From Neodontobutis hainanensis (Eukaryota > Chordata > Actinopteri > Gobiiformes > Odontobutidae), in assembly GCA_024349245.1 (NCBI GenBank), contig JALDNG010000041.1:1194001-1258000 (forward strand): 64,000 bases of DNA, in the 5' to 3' direction. The first letter of the stretch is position 1, and each line of letters begins with the position of its first letter. The notes under the pieces were generated by a model. It saw nothing but the letters and a program-made list of their open reading frames with translations. It made no database searches and was not told the DNA's origin. Position numbers and translations under genes: made by a program. This document shows positions 10,986-22,600 of this stretch, one piece after another.

Positions 10986-11319
10986 TGTAGGAGCCATTTT
11001 ATGTTTATTGTTGGCATGATATTTTATATTGTTTGAATATATTTAAATTCTTGTTTTGGACACTAGGTGGCAGTGATTAGATGCACATGGTTGTATATAG
11101 GGGGCATAGGTTACAGGAAGTGAAAAAAACCACAGGGAAGGGGAGCACAGACAGTTCTCACCAGACCAAAGAACACATGGCCCAGATCAAAGACGATGAA
11201 TGAAAATTAACTGGTATGTTCATCTGTTTTTGTACTCAGTTACTTGCAATAAACGACAAACCTCAACTGCAATAATCTTGGAAAAGCTTTTTGTGTCTGC
11301 GTACAACTTCACTCCTACC
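10986..11319 (+). repeat. 3' LTR of the BEL element
   Basis: After the integrase stop come a purine-rich tract (gacaataggggccgg, about 10,970-10,983) and a segment that starts TGTAGGAG and ends CTCCTACC, an imperfect short inverted pair as in LTRs. It contains AATAAA in gcaataaacgac near 11,249. No matching 5' LTR is in the window, so the call rests on position and end structure. Confidence 0.65.
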
Positions 11320-12603
11320 TGTGCATGATGGCAAAGATATATGAAACGCTAAAGGTACAGCAAAGTAAAGATTGCCAATAACACTGGGTTTCAATTAATA
11401 TTGTAATTAAAATAGTGTTAGTGGCAAAATGATGTGGTTTCTTGTCAATACTTTGTCTTTGTACCAACAAAATGAAAAAAACAAAAACAATATGCTTTAA
11501 ATAATAACTACAATACACAGGCTCACAAGAATATTATATTTATTATGTAAATTATAATCATGTATTATCATTATAAAGTGTGTTTCAGGCTCCATTTTCA
11601 GGTGAACGGTCGTCATGGTTACAATGGGAAAAAACTGCCAATGAAAAAAGCATCACATCAGGCTTTAAACTATTACAATGAATGATTTTTGGTTTGCTGT
11701 GAGGCTAGTGCTATCTTTTCCAACATGTTGGGTTTTAAATTAGCCTGTGTCTAGAAACCTTATGTACAAGACATCGGCTACCTTGTTGGTGGCAATGTCT
11801 GACTGTACTGTCCCTGCCTAATAAATAAATAAACAAATAAATAAATAAATAATTGAAAAAATGAGAAACGACTAACTATATCAGAGGTCTTCAACAGGCG
11901 AACGACGAAAAAAGCTAAATCCAGATGCTTTTTACTTCAGATGCTTTTACTTTTTTTTCCAAGATGACCTGGATGACTGAACACCTTCACAGACATATAA
12001 TTATTTAGGTAAACCACAATCACCACCATATTTTCTAATTAAAAATAAAGTCAACCTTATCTGGTCTATTTGCTTCCTGCTGATATGGGGGAAAAAAACA
12101 AAACAATGTATATGATTTGTAATGCATTTTATTATTACAATTAAGTATGCATTTCTAAAGATATATAAAATACACTCAAGCCAAGGGACCCTTCTAGAGC
12201 CGCATTTGGCATTTTGCATATCAACGTTTAGTGAATAAAAGATTGCGGAAAAACTCTTTAATCTACGTACATCTCAATCAAAGCTTATAAAGCACAAAAA
12301 CTTACAACATAACATGTCATAAATAAGGCTCACTTTTGTATCAACCACTCAAACCGTGCTTAAATTGTGCGTTTATGTTACAGGCTAATGAGTAAAGAGT
12401 AAGGAGACCAAAGACTAATTCAGAAGCCTGATGTAACACTGTCAGAGATAATATAGTATAGTATAATAGTTTAGAGATAATAGAGATAGAGTATAGAGAT
12501 AATAGTTTGTGGACCATGAATGTTTTAGGTGTACCTCAATACTGCAGGAACATGACAGTTTGGTCTTAAGTTTACATGGCAGCAGAGAGTGACACAAAGG
12601 AGC
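11320..12603. other. AT-rich non-coding DNA
   Basis: I see no coding frame with recognisable protein similarity. There is a short (aaat)n tract near 11,820-11,850 and several AT-rich homopolymer runs. Inverted TTTATT motifs near 12,125 could serve as the poly(A) signal of the iscu copy to the right. Confidence 0.6.
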
Positions 12604-13568
12604 TCAGCTGTTGGCCCTCACTGCCTCGTGCTGGTTGTCCTGCTGTTTAAGACGGTAGTCAGCCAGGGCAGCTTTGATGGCATCTTCAGCCAGCACTGTT
12701 GTATAGAAAATTATATAAAATATGTGGTTAGCATTAAATATACACTGGCAAGAAGAGTCAGCGTTACTGTAAGACTTACTGGAGATGTAGTTTAACAGGT
12801 GGAAGACAGAGCTCTTTGGCAATGTCAGTGTTGTTTTTATTTCCAAAGCTTCATCCACCTAAAAGACAGAAGTGGAACATTAACTGTCTCTATGTGCTTT
12901 TGCTTTTGCAAAGGTTTACTCACAGATTTGCCATTCACCCAGTCGCCAGAGAGCTGGAGGCAATGGCAGAACCACAGCCAAAGGTTTTGAACCTGGTATC
13001 TACTATCTTCCCTTGTTCATCCACCTTAATCTGTCAATCAACAGAAAAGTTATGTTCAAACACACTCTAAAAGAAGATAATCCAATTCTAATACAAATTC
13101 ACAACCTAAAACGTAATAAGGGATTGTAGATGTGCCACTATTAAAATCATTGCACTTATCAACACAAGGTGGCAATAGCAGATAGAATTAGTGAAAATAA
13201 ATTTGGTCAGAAGTGTAATTTATGCAGGTATCATTACCTCTGTACTTGGCACTTTTGGAGTCTTCTGTTATAATTTCAAAACAACAGTACTTAGCGACAA
13301 CATGTGTTCAAAAGTGACCCTTAACTAAATCATAAATGACATAGTGCTAACTCCACAGCTAAACAAGATTGTATATTGTGTTGTTTTACAAAGCAGTTAC
13401 AATGTTACTGGTGCTACTTTGTGTGGAATAAACAGGAGATGTAAGACAAAAGACCTGAAGCTTCATCACGTCTCCACAGGCAGGAGCTTCAACCAGACCA
13501 GTCCCAACATTTTTGGAGTTTTTATCCAGAGAGCCCACATTTCTTGGCTTTTCATAATGATCCACAAC
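12604..13568 (-). pseudogene. iscu: iscu-like iron-sulfur cluster scaffold, spliced copy with frame-breaking indels
   Basis: Four exons in order on the minus strand match vertebrate ISCU: 13568-13455 (VVDHYEKPRNVGSLDKNSKN ... APACGDVMKLQ), 13030-12924 (IKVDEQGKIVDTRFKTFGCG ... SSLAT), 12858-12780, and 12695-12604 (MLAEDAIKAALADY, stop at 12606-12604). ISCU is the mitochondrial scaffold on which NFS1 builds 2Fe-2S clusters, using three Cys ligands. Two are visible (ACGD and FGCG). The second exon has lost four bases after SSLAT, giving an immediate stop. The third is shifted by +2 near its start and -2 near its end, so the conserved LCLPPVKLHC block with the third Cys is unreadable. GLVE replaces the conserved GLVG. 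Introns are retained, so this is not a processed copy. The first, targeting-peptide exon was not found. Assembly error is the main alternative. Confidence 0.8.
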
Positions 13569-15182
13569 CTTCACAGAGCACAAACAGATTAGTGTTTGAG
13601 ATCAGACAGTGCTGAGGTGAGTAAATACAATTTGTCTTTATTTTCTAAAAAAAAAGGTTACACAACTAAAACATATTTTCAAGAACTCAAGATAATATGG
13701 TGTAGGAGTGTAGGATTTCTTTGTCCACTACAGTCAACATCCTGTTCCCAACTTCTGCTGTGTCACAGTGGGCAGTTAGTTTACGTAAAAGCACATCTAT
13801 ACATTTGAAACCATTCTTTTGTTTTGTCACTTTAACCCAAACTTTCCCATATAATTAAGTCTGTGAGCTGTTTTGGTGAAGGCTAAACACTCAAACATCC
13901 TCCTCATGTAAACAAAGAAAAAAATACAGAAAACGGTGGATTACCTACATTTATATCCACATTGTTTATAAATGAATAAATGAGACTTTACTTTAAAGAG
14001 TTATATTTAAACACATAATCTTCAGTTTAAATTTTGCTAGTGGTGCTGCTGACCACCTGCAAAAAAAAAAAAAGTGGAACTGTGCCTGAACAATATGCTG
14101 TTGGTAAATAACACACACCCTACATCGGTTAATGGCAGTGTTAGTGACTAAATATTCCAATAACTCTTAACACTTAAGTTAAATTAAGTTGGATAGCCAA
14201 CAAACATGAGGAATAACTATATTTCTTATTTTGGATCATGGGAAAAGATTTGTGCGCATTAAGAGGTTCAGTATTCTCATAGCATTTATTGTCACTCATC
14301 ATTTTTATGAGGCAGGCAGTAGCGTGAAGGGTCTTGCCTAAGGACCCACACAGTTCATAGCACCCGAGGGGGATTCGAACCTGGGTCCCCCGTGTGAAAA
14401 GTCCTGTGACTTAACAAATGCACAGAAAAACCCACAAATAACTTCAGCTGAAATACAGGACTCTTAAAAAAGGTGGTGTGGCTGTATGTGTTTGAGGAAC
14501 TTCATTTGGGGAAGGGTCAATGGTTAAGTAATGGTTAGAAATAAATCCATAGTAACTTGTAAAGTAAAAGTAAATGTAATTGTAACCTACATTAAGTGAA
14601 CTACTGTAGTCTGAATGATACACATACCTAGGAATCTAGATTATAAAGGAGGAATAAAGGTGTAATAAATTGAAACCACAGTTTGTAGTCTGTCCTTTCT
14701 TCAAATCAAAAACCCAAAAAAGAAATAGTCCCTTATTAAAAAACTAAATAAATAAATTTGGTTTGCATCTACCCGGGTAGAGTGATTTTTGTTGTTGCTG
14801 TGCACAAGGTCTTAGCGCAGTTCCGTTGTTTACGACGAAGGCCTGGTCGAAGATGGATGAGATGAGAAGGTGTCCAGAACGCCCTTGGCTTGTGGATCCA
14901 GCGACTCCAGCCTCACTCCGAAACAACCCGAGTTGAATCAAGTTAACAAAAAAAACAACCTGCAGGGTAATATTAGGTCTTAGGAGTTAGGTCTAAACAC
15001 AGGATTAATAAATGCATAAGTTAGCTCAACCCACACTATTTATGACATAATGAACAAATGAGTAACGCTTGCATGACTGAATAAGTTCTTCTGATCACAC
15101 TCTTCAAGTATCATTTAGCAAAATCGATGTTACTTTAGACAATACAACAACAACAACATTTGTTATGTTTCAGTTTGAGCGC
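13569..15182. other. Non-coding DNA upstream of iscu copy, with one SINE-like repeat
   Basis: The expected first iscu exon should lie here on the minus strand but I could not identify it. A locally GC-richer block at about 14,780-14,940 could be a remnant first exon or promoter; its frame shows no similarity I recognise. An A run sits at about 14,060. Confidence 0.4.
14280..14410 (-). repeat. SINE-like / tRNA-derived fish repeat fragment
   Basis: The segment gtcttgcctaaggacccaca ... gattcgaacctgggtccccc has the gattcgaacc box (B-box complement) and the 'ttgcccaaggacac' core common in teleost short interspersed repeats. The borders are approximate. Confidence 0.55.
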
Positions 15183-15184
15183 TA

Positions 15185-16366
15185 CACTCACTGGCCACTT
15201 TATTAGGCAGCCTACACCTTTTCAACTCCTTGGTAACACAAATTTCTGATTCGCCAATAACATGGCAGCGACTTTTGCATTTTGGCATCTAGATGTGGTA
15301 CACTTGCTGAAGTTTAAACTACAGCATCAGTATGGGTGAAAAAAGGGGATTTAAGTGACTTTGGTTGTTGGTGCCAGACAGTCTGGTCTTATTTCAAAAA
15401 CTACTGATCTACTGGGATTTTCACACACAGCCATCTCTAGGGTTCACGGAGAATGGTCCAAAAAAGAGAAAAAAAATCCAGTGAGCGGCAATAGTGTGGA
15501 TGAAAATGCCTTGTTGATGTCAGAGGTCAGAGGAGAATGGGCAGACTGTTAGAGATGATAGAAAGACAACAGTAATTTAAATAACCACTCGTTACAACCA
15601 AGGTTTTCAGAATACTGTTTCTGAACACACAACACGTGGAACCCTGAAGCAGAGGAGCTACAGCAGCAGTAGACCACACCGGGTGCTGCTTCTGTTGGTT
15701 AATAACAGGAAACGGAGGCTATAATTCACACAGGCTCACCAAAATTGGACAATAGAAGATTGGAAAAACGTTTCATGGTCTGATGACTCTAAATTTCTGC
15801 TGCAACATTCGGATGGTAGGATCAGAATTTGGCGTAAAGAACATGAAAGCATGGATCCAACTCGGTCTTGTCTCAGTGGTTTAGGCGGGTGTAATGTTGT
15901 GGGGGATCTTTTCTTGGCACACTTTGGGACCCTTAGTACCAACTGAGCATCGTTTAAATGCCACAGTCTTCCTGAAGATTGTTGGCGACCATGTCCATCC
16001 CTTTATGACCGAAGTGCAGCCATCTTCAGATGCTACCTCCAGCAGGACAATGCACCATGTCACAAAGCTCAAACCATCTCAGACTGGTTTCTTGAACATG
16101 AAAATGAGGTCAATTTACTCTAAGAGCCTCCACAGTACCAGATCTCAATCCAATAGAGGACCTTTGGGAAGTGCTGGAACAGGAGAGTCATATCATGGAT
16201 GTGCAGCCAAAAAATTGTGATGGTATCCTGTCAATATGGACCAAAATCTCTGAGGAATGTTTCCAACACATTTTTGAATCTATGCCACAAAGAATAGAAG
16301 CAGTTCTGAGGCAAAAGGGGGTACCATTTACTAGCAAGGTGTACCTAATAAAGTGGCCAGTGAGTG
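15185..16366 (+). mobile_element. Tc1/mariner-type DNA transposon, dead copy
   Basis: The inverted ends are CACTCACTGGCCACTTTATT at 15185 and its exact complement ending at 16366. TA dinucleotides flank both sides (15183-15184, 16367-16368), the duplication made by this superfamily. The 1,182-base length fits a single-gene element. Plus-strand fragments of a Tc1-type transposase are readable in several frames: WSDDSKFLL with DGRIRIWR (first Asp region), QQDNAPCH (second Asp) and DWFLEHENEV. Many stops and shifts interrupt it, so it is inactive. Confidence 0.93.
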
Positions 16367-16368
16367 TA

Positions 16369-17735
16369 TATTGCAATGTATGTGTTTGTTACAAGAATTT
16401 CCCATCAGCCACAATACTGCCAAGTTACACTTCTATATGTGTGTGCTCTTACTTCTTCAAGCAATACAAACTTAGACATAACTTTCCCATCAGCGCTGTC
16501 AGGCAGGAGTCTAAGCCTGGAGTATGATTACAGAATGATTAGAAAAACTATATTTGAAATAATAAACTTCTTCCAAAAAAGCCTATATAGTGTTTAAACA
16601 AAGTATAAATGAAAAAAATAATAAACATCAGGTCCTTATTATGCTGACAGTGAGATCTCTTTTTCAACTTACTTACTTTCATTCAGAAAGTTTAACTAGG
16701 AAACCTTAAAGCCTACTTAAGTCAATTTTCAGACACTAAGACCAAAAACTCAAATCAAAAGTCATAAAGATGTTAAGTGTAAGTGCATTACAGCAAAACA
16801 CAATGATGCATTGTGTGACTGACAGCCTGTGGTCTAACACACATAATCTGAGAGGCACAGAGCTATAAACGATGTCACGCTGCTGTCTTTATAGCCACAT
16901 CAAATCCCAAACAGAGTGACTCATGCTGTGTGACACAAAACCTTAGCCCTAGCAACACGCTTAGAACAGGAACTACCTCTGAAATGCCTCTAAAGACCAC
17001 AGCAGTTGTGTGGTTAAGCTAAATATGACAAGTGATAGCAACACGAAACTGGCCCCACAGCAGTTTGAAGAGCACTGCTGGGTTGTTTATAATAGAGGGT
17101 TACTTTATAGACAGAACAAACAGCTAGTTCCTGTTGGGACACAAATTCAAATCTCAAGGCATTAACCTCTAAGTGTGACAAAGTCCAAGGACCAGTTTCA
17201 GATAATTGAATGTGAATTACATTGTGATGAAGGGTTTAACTTTAGCTTTAAAAGTTAAATGTTATTCCTTAGCTCTCCGTATCAGTTAAGTCGTTCTTGT
17301 TTTTGTCTGTTGTCTGTTGAGGTCTGATTACGTACATTGGTGGCAAAGTACAATTTGTAAAATCTTTCTGTGAACCCTTTTTACTTCCTATGATTCATGG
17401 TCAGTCTACACAAAAAGAAGATGGCAGCATAAAGAATGACTTGTACTAAAGCTTACTGTGATATGAAAACACTCTCCGTGATGACCAAGAAGGTAAAAAT
17501 AGTAACTTATTTGCAGTAATATGTTTAAGTGTAGGTGACAAATAGCTTTCTCAAACTCTTATCACTTGCACCAATGGAACATGTCAGCTTCTTCTCTTTA
17601 TACTACAGATGTGTTAATTGATAACATGAAATAAAAAACGAATAAAACATAATGCACCAAATCCAGTATGGATTTATCCCCACCCACAATGTAATAAATA
17701 AATGTTAACATATATAATCCTTTGTGGACGCACGC
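16369..17735. other. Non-coding DNA, nothing recognised
   Basis: AT-rich sequence without coding similarity, large repeats or RNA genes that I can see. Confidence 0.5.
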
Positions 17736-18246
17736 CTTCTTATCTATCTGACCTCATCACCTGGTATACTCCAGCTCGTACCCTTCGCTCTCAGGACAAA
17801 GTCTGCTGGCTAGAGAGCCTTTTCTTATAGAGCCCCCTTTTTAAGGATTGGGCTCCCCGTGGACTCTGCTCCAGTGTGAGGACCCCAGCTCATCTTTCAT
17901 CTACCTTGATGTTGGCTGAGGTCCCATCCACCTTACACACACACACACACAGTGGACACTGAACACTTTCAATATGAATGTTTATTTTTTTCTGTATATG
18001 TTTTGTGTATTTCTAGGTTCAACTGTTCTGGACACATTCCTTCACGGCCTGTCCGTCCTGGGAGTGGATCCCTCCTTATGTGGTTCTCCCTGAGGTTTCT
18101 CTTTTTTTCTTCTCTTGTAGTTTTTCCTCACCCTGATGGCGGGTCAAAGGACAGGGGATGTTGTCTAGTGCAGTCTGTTAAGCCCTTTGAGGCGGCTGTT
18201 GTTATGATATTGGGCTATAAAAAAATAAATGTCTTGTCTTGTCTTG
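17736..18246 (+). mobile_element. LINE 3' end (L2/CR1-like tail) with 3' UTR
   Basis: The text at about 17,741 reads YLSDLITWYTPARTLRSQDK, the conserved C-terminal segment of fish L2/CR1-type ORF2 proteins, followed by stops. The remainder is the usual non-coding tail: ctccctgaggtttc, agggtca/aggacag-type text, gttatgatattgggctataa, and a short cttgt repeat at the end (18,235-18,246). An (AC)n tract is at 17,937-17,950. Only the 3' end is present, as expected from 5' truncation. Confidence 0.7.
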
Positions 18247-18985
18247 TCACAAGGTTAATTAAAGAATCAAACAGTGATAAACTGCCACATCAGGTCTACA
18301 ACAAGGTATAGTTGCTACAGTGAAAAAGTTTTTTTTTTGTGTATGTCTACTATTCCCAAAGCAAAAATCAAATGGCTATAAAATGTAAGCATATTAGTAC
18401 AATGCAACTAAAATAAACAATCCATAAAAGATCATTTGTTACACAGTCAACGGATGTATAGCACCAAGCCTTACAAAGTGAACTGGTCAATTGTCTAAGG
18501 AGGTTGGACTGGCAAATATTTACATGTATGACTTGTTTCATTGGCTACACCTTAATCCTTTCCTCATCTTAGCCGAGTTGTTTTTATCTTGGCAGTATTT
18601 TGTGTCTCTGCAAATATATGTTGTCTGCAGTGTATGCATGCTTCAATATCCTGTGTGATCTCTGATCCGTAAGTGGCCACATACAGTTAACTTGCTGGTT
18701 CATTGCAGAGTTTACCCAGGTGTTACAGTGTTTTTCCCATTTATTTCAAGCAAAGACATGTGACACGTGGGACATAGCGGTGTGCATCACATAAAATGTA
18801 GAGCAAGGTCAGTGAGTGAGTCAGCTTGTTGTTTTCCGCCTCAGGAAACAAGATGTATGTGGGACGTTGGTCGCCTCTGGGTCTGGCTGAAAAAACCTTT
18901 CACCCTCAAGACCTTTCCACAGAGCTTATGAGCTGCCAAGTATGCACAGAGAGACAGAAACACACAGAAATGTGTATTATATCTA

Positions 18986-18988
<3 letters not shown>
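18247..18988. other. Non-coding DNA, nothing recognised
   Basis: No coding similarity; it leads into the TG microsatellite. Confidence 0.5.
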
Positions 18989-19060
<72 letters not shown>

Positions 19061-19128
19061 TGTGTGTCTGTGTGTCTGTGTGTGTGTGTGTGTGTCTGGT
19101 CTGTGTGTCTATGTGTCTATGTGTCTGT

Positions 19129-19199
<71 letters not shown>

Positions 19200-19208
19200 T
19201 GTGTCTGT

Positions 19209-19253
<45 letters not shown>

Positions 19254-19285
19254 TGTCTGTCATTCTGTCTGTCTGTCTGTGTCTG

Positions 19286-19320
<35 letters not shown>

Positions 19321-19625
19321 CTATATGTGTGTCTATGTGTGTGTGTCTGTCTGTGTCTATGTGTGTGTGTGTATGCGTGTGTGTGTGTGTGTGTATGCGT
19401 GTGTGTGTGTGTGTGTGTGTGTCTGTCTGTCATTCTGTCTGTCTGTCTGTGTCTATGTGTGTGTGTGTGTGTGTGTGTGTTTGTGCGTGTGTGTGTCTAT
19501 GTGTGTGTCTATGTGTGTGTGTCTGTCTGTGTCTATGTGTGTGTGTGTCTGTGTGTCTGTGTGTGTGTGTGTCTGTGTCTGTGTGTGTGTGTGTCTGTGT
19601 GTGTCTGTGTGTCTGTGTGTGTGTG
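18989..19625 (+). repeat. Large TG-rich microsatellite (637 bases)
   Basis: Almost pure (TG)n with interspersed TCTG, TATG and TGCG variants. Internal blocks recur: a unit containing gtctgtctgtcattctgtct occurs at about 19,250-19,280 and again at 19,420-19,450, so part of the array has duplicated in larger units. The long Cys-Val frames here are repeat artefacts. Such alternating purine-pyrimidine tracts can adopt Z-DNA and are usually length-polymorphic. Confidence 0.97.
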
Positions 19626-22600
19626 ACCACACAACGACACAGGGAGTCGTGCGGCTGGCGTCATCCTGTGGTAAATTAGTAGTCATGTTATAAACAAATG
19701 ATTTTAGTCTTTGATTATGTGTGTAACCAAATGATGGTTTAGCTTAAACGCTAGTCACTGCCTTAGTGTCCCCCCCTTTGATTACACCAAGGTTACCATC
19801 ATCGTTATTATAGAGAAAGTGGAATGATACCATGAAAGGCAAAGGTACTGCTTGCTCTTTTATGGCAGTGAGTAACTAAGGCGTCATTCAGACTTCAACC
19901 CGTAACGCTCATTTCCAATTCCTATTCAGTTGTGACATATATACGACTTCAAAACATAACTTCTTAAGCCATCAACATTCAACGTCAACAGTGGCAGCTT
20001 GTTCCCTTGTTCTCTGGAAAACAAATAAATAAAACAAAAAACAAATGGGTTGCAAGCACTTATATTTGACTTAGGATTACATATTTTAGTGGTCTGGATC
20101 AGAACTATCAGACCTCAGTCAAATAAAGCCTGACACTGATAAACTAATAACATGAATGGTTTCTACAAGTTTAGTTTAAGAAAAAAGAAAATTCTTTCCC
20201 ATTTCCTCTGCCATTTTCCCCGGATGCAGCCGCCGTGTCCTGTCACAATCAGGAAGTGATGTTAACATAAGGAATGCACAAAGATCACCATATCCTTTTC
20301 TTCGGACAACATTCACCTTTACGCACAAAAGGAGTGGGTTGGAACGTTCACTACACCCTTTTTTTTACAAACCTCATGAACCCCAGCTTCAGTCACAAAT
20401 TGCAGACGTGTAGTTTGCCATCTTGCACCAAGAGAAAGCGTATCATTTTGAGAAAGCCAAAACTGGGTGTTGTCTGATTCTGGTAAAACCACGCCACATA
20501 GATGCTTGAAGAGTTTACAGCTGTTGCAAAGCTTTATAGGAAAGAGAGACTACCCAGGTTAGAGACTCTGCTACGTAGATGTGGTTACAACAAAATGTGG
20601 CTTCAACAAAATCTGGCATGATATGTACTCTCCAGTGAGTGTGGGCTTGTGTGCACCTCTCCTTTTTTTAAACGATGGGTCTGTGAACAGTAGGGCAGAG
20701 TTATTCACTGGGCTGGGAATGTGGACGTTAAAGACAATTTGGTATTAAGAAGGTCACAGCAGTTTTGACCCCCAAGAATGACCTGACCTTTAACTTATTG
20801 ACCAGTGCTGATAGAAGCTGACCTTTAACTTGCACTCACGTCATTGTGTTGTTCCATGACATAGCCAAATTAATACTACTATGTTATACCTAATAGTAAA
20901 TTTTATATGGTAATTTGAAGTAAATAATATACTTTGTCACAGTTTAATAAAACACTTAATTGCATAGTTTATTTGGCCTCACTAATTTGCTTCTCTTTAT
21001 CTGATGTTATGTTCTTTTCATTTGCACCCTAGTCCAATGGATGCCAGACTCAAGGTCAGATAAAAGCATTTGAATTCACTGAAAACTGCCAAAGGCACTG
21101 CTACTTTGTGTTTTCTTTGAACTGCTGGAAGAAAGAACAGGTTTTTTTTGTGCCGGAATCTATAGTGGAAAGCGCTTTACTCTCCAAGATCTTTACTCTC
21201 AAAGCCAAGTCCTAACTAAAGTGGTGTAAAGCTTACAGTGAGGGGTGCCTTCGATTAGATATGTCTGCCTAATTCTGTGTTAATAACACAGTAATAAATA
21301 AGTTATATTCCATTCTTTTGTGATTGACATAAACATCACTGTGATTATTCCTCATTTTGCACTACTAATTTCCCTGGTGCTTCAGACATTCAGAGTAATG
21401 AAGCCTGGTTTGAGTGCTTGCTGTGCTGAGGAGGAATGCTCTGACTCGTCTCGTGCTTGAGGATAATTGGGACTGATTACTGCCTCTTACTGTGCATACT
21501 CACTGCTCAGTGATGAGGAATAGCTTACACACTGATTCTAACAAACACAAAGACACAATCTTTTGTCTCCAAAGGAGCTGGCTACTGAGACAAAAGCACA
21601 AGTGCAGAGATGCACCATTCCCCACTATCTGCCCCAGTACATACCTGTAGAGGATCACTCTGTTTATGTGAGCTTAAAGACATTCCTTAAAGGTTTCTCA
21701 CGCTGTGGGCAGCACTGCTGGCTGTGTGAGGTGACAGGACTTGGGGCAATAGCCTCTTGGACTTGATGCAAAAACAGCCTTGTCTGTCCTGGACAATACA
21801 TAACACAGATTCCTCTGAAACATGTCCAGACATGTAGATTAAGACGATAGAAGGGTGCACACATTAACTGATTAAGTGAATGTGGGTATTGTATGTGCAT
21901 GCATGTGGATGTCTTGAGTTTGTTTATTTTTAAAAAGTGGAGGATAATCCTGAGACCATCTACCAAAACAGAAAAGAAGTATGGACTCTGTTGCTCAAAA
22001 ATAGATCTTATCAGCCCAGATTCTTTTCTCACAGTAATGAGAGACAACAGTTTAGTCTTTATTCTGGAGCTGAGCACATGAACTGTTAAGGTCTACTGAG
22101 GCTCCCATTGTTGACTATATATCAGCAGTGTTTTGATGATACCGGACTCTCCAGACACCCCCCAGTGCCTTACTTATCCCCAGCTGCCTCTCGGGAGGGG
22201 GGTCATGTGCCCTGGGAGAGCCACTGATTTAAACCCTGCAGGTGTCTGGCATGTCACTGTACATGCACAAATAAAACCCATGCACGTGTGAAGTCAGAAC
22301 AAAAAAGCCATCTTTGATTTATTTCTCAGTTTATTTAAGGTTGAAAAGAGGCACTGAGGGATGAGTGCTTCTGAACTATAGAACACATTTACATTTACCC
22401 AGGTTTGTATGTTCTCAGGTAAATCACAATACAATGTAGGTGGCTTTACAGTGATTGGCTTTTTCCAAGTAATTCCTTCAGATTTTTTGCGGGCATATTT
22501 CTGTTGTATATAAATTAAATTCTTAACACTCATGTCCTGGTTAGCTGAAGAACATAGATAAGCTCAGTGTAAACCATCAACCATTAAAACAATCTTCCAA

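Larger units (their letters stand above)
3471..11319 (+). mobile_element. BEL/Pao LTR retrotransposon, 5' truncated, split by a hAT insertion
   Basis: Protein fragments in Pao/BEL order run along the plus strand: RT (3471-4112, continuing at 8439), RNase H (about 8710-9216), HHCC zinc finger and integrase (9355-10704), integrase C-terminal part (10720-10956), then a 3' LTR. The region 4,113-8,438 is a later hAT insertion. The 5' LTR, gag and protease are absent from this side of the L1 junction. Damage includes stops at 3862-3864, 9214-9216 and 10702-10704 and a one-base deletion near 8,650. It is a dead copy. Confidence 0.9.

Noticed and set aside
14360..14385. tRNA-like box (gattcgaacc)
   Set aside because: No cloverleaf or A box at the right distance; the surroundings are a SINE-type repeat.
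14744..14941. Possible first exon of iscu on the minus strand
   Set aside because: The translation lacks a mitochondrial targeting pattern or the YHKK end that should precede VVDHYE; left as a GC-richer block only.
18826..19693. Very long Cys-Val-rich reading frames on the plus strand and His-Thr-rich frames on the minus strand
   Set aside because: They are translations of the TG/CA microsatellite; no start context, splice sites or domain supports a protein.
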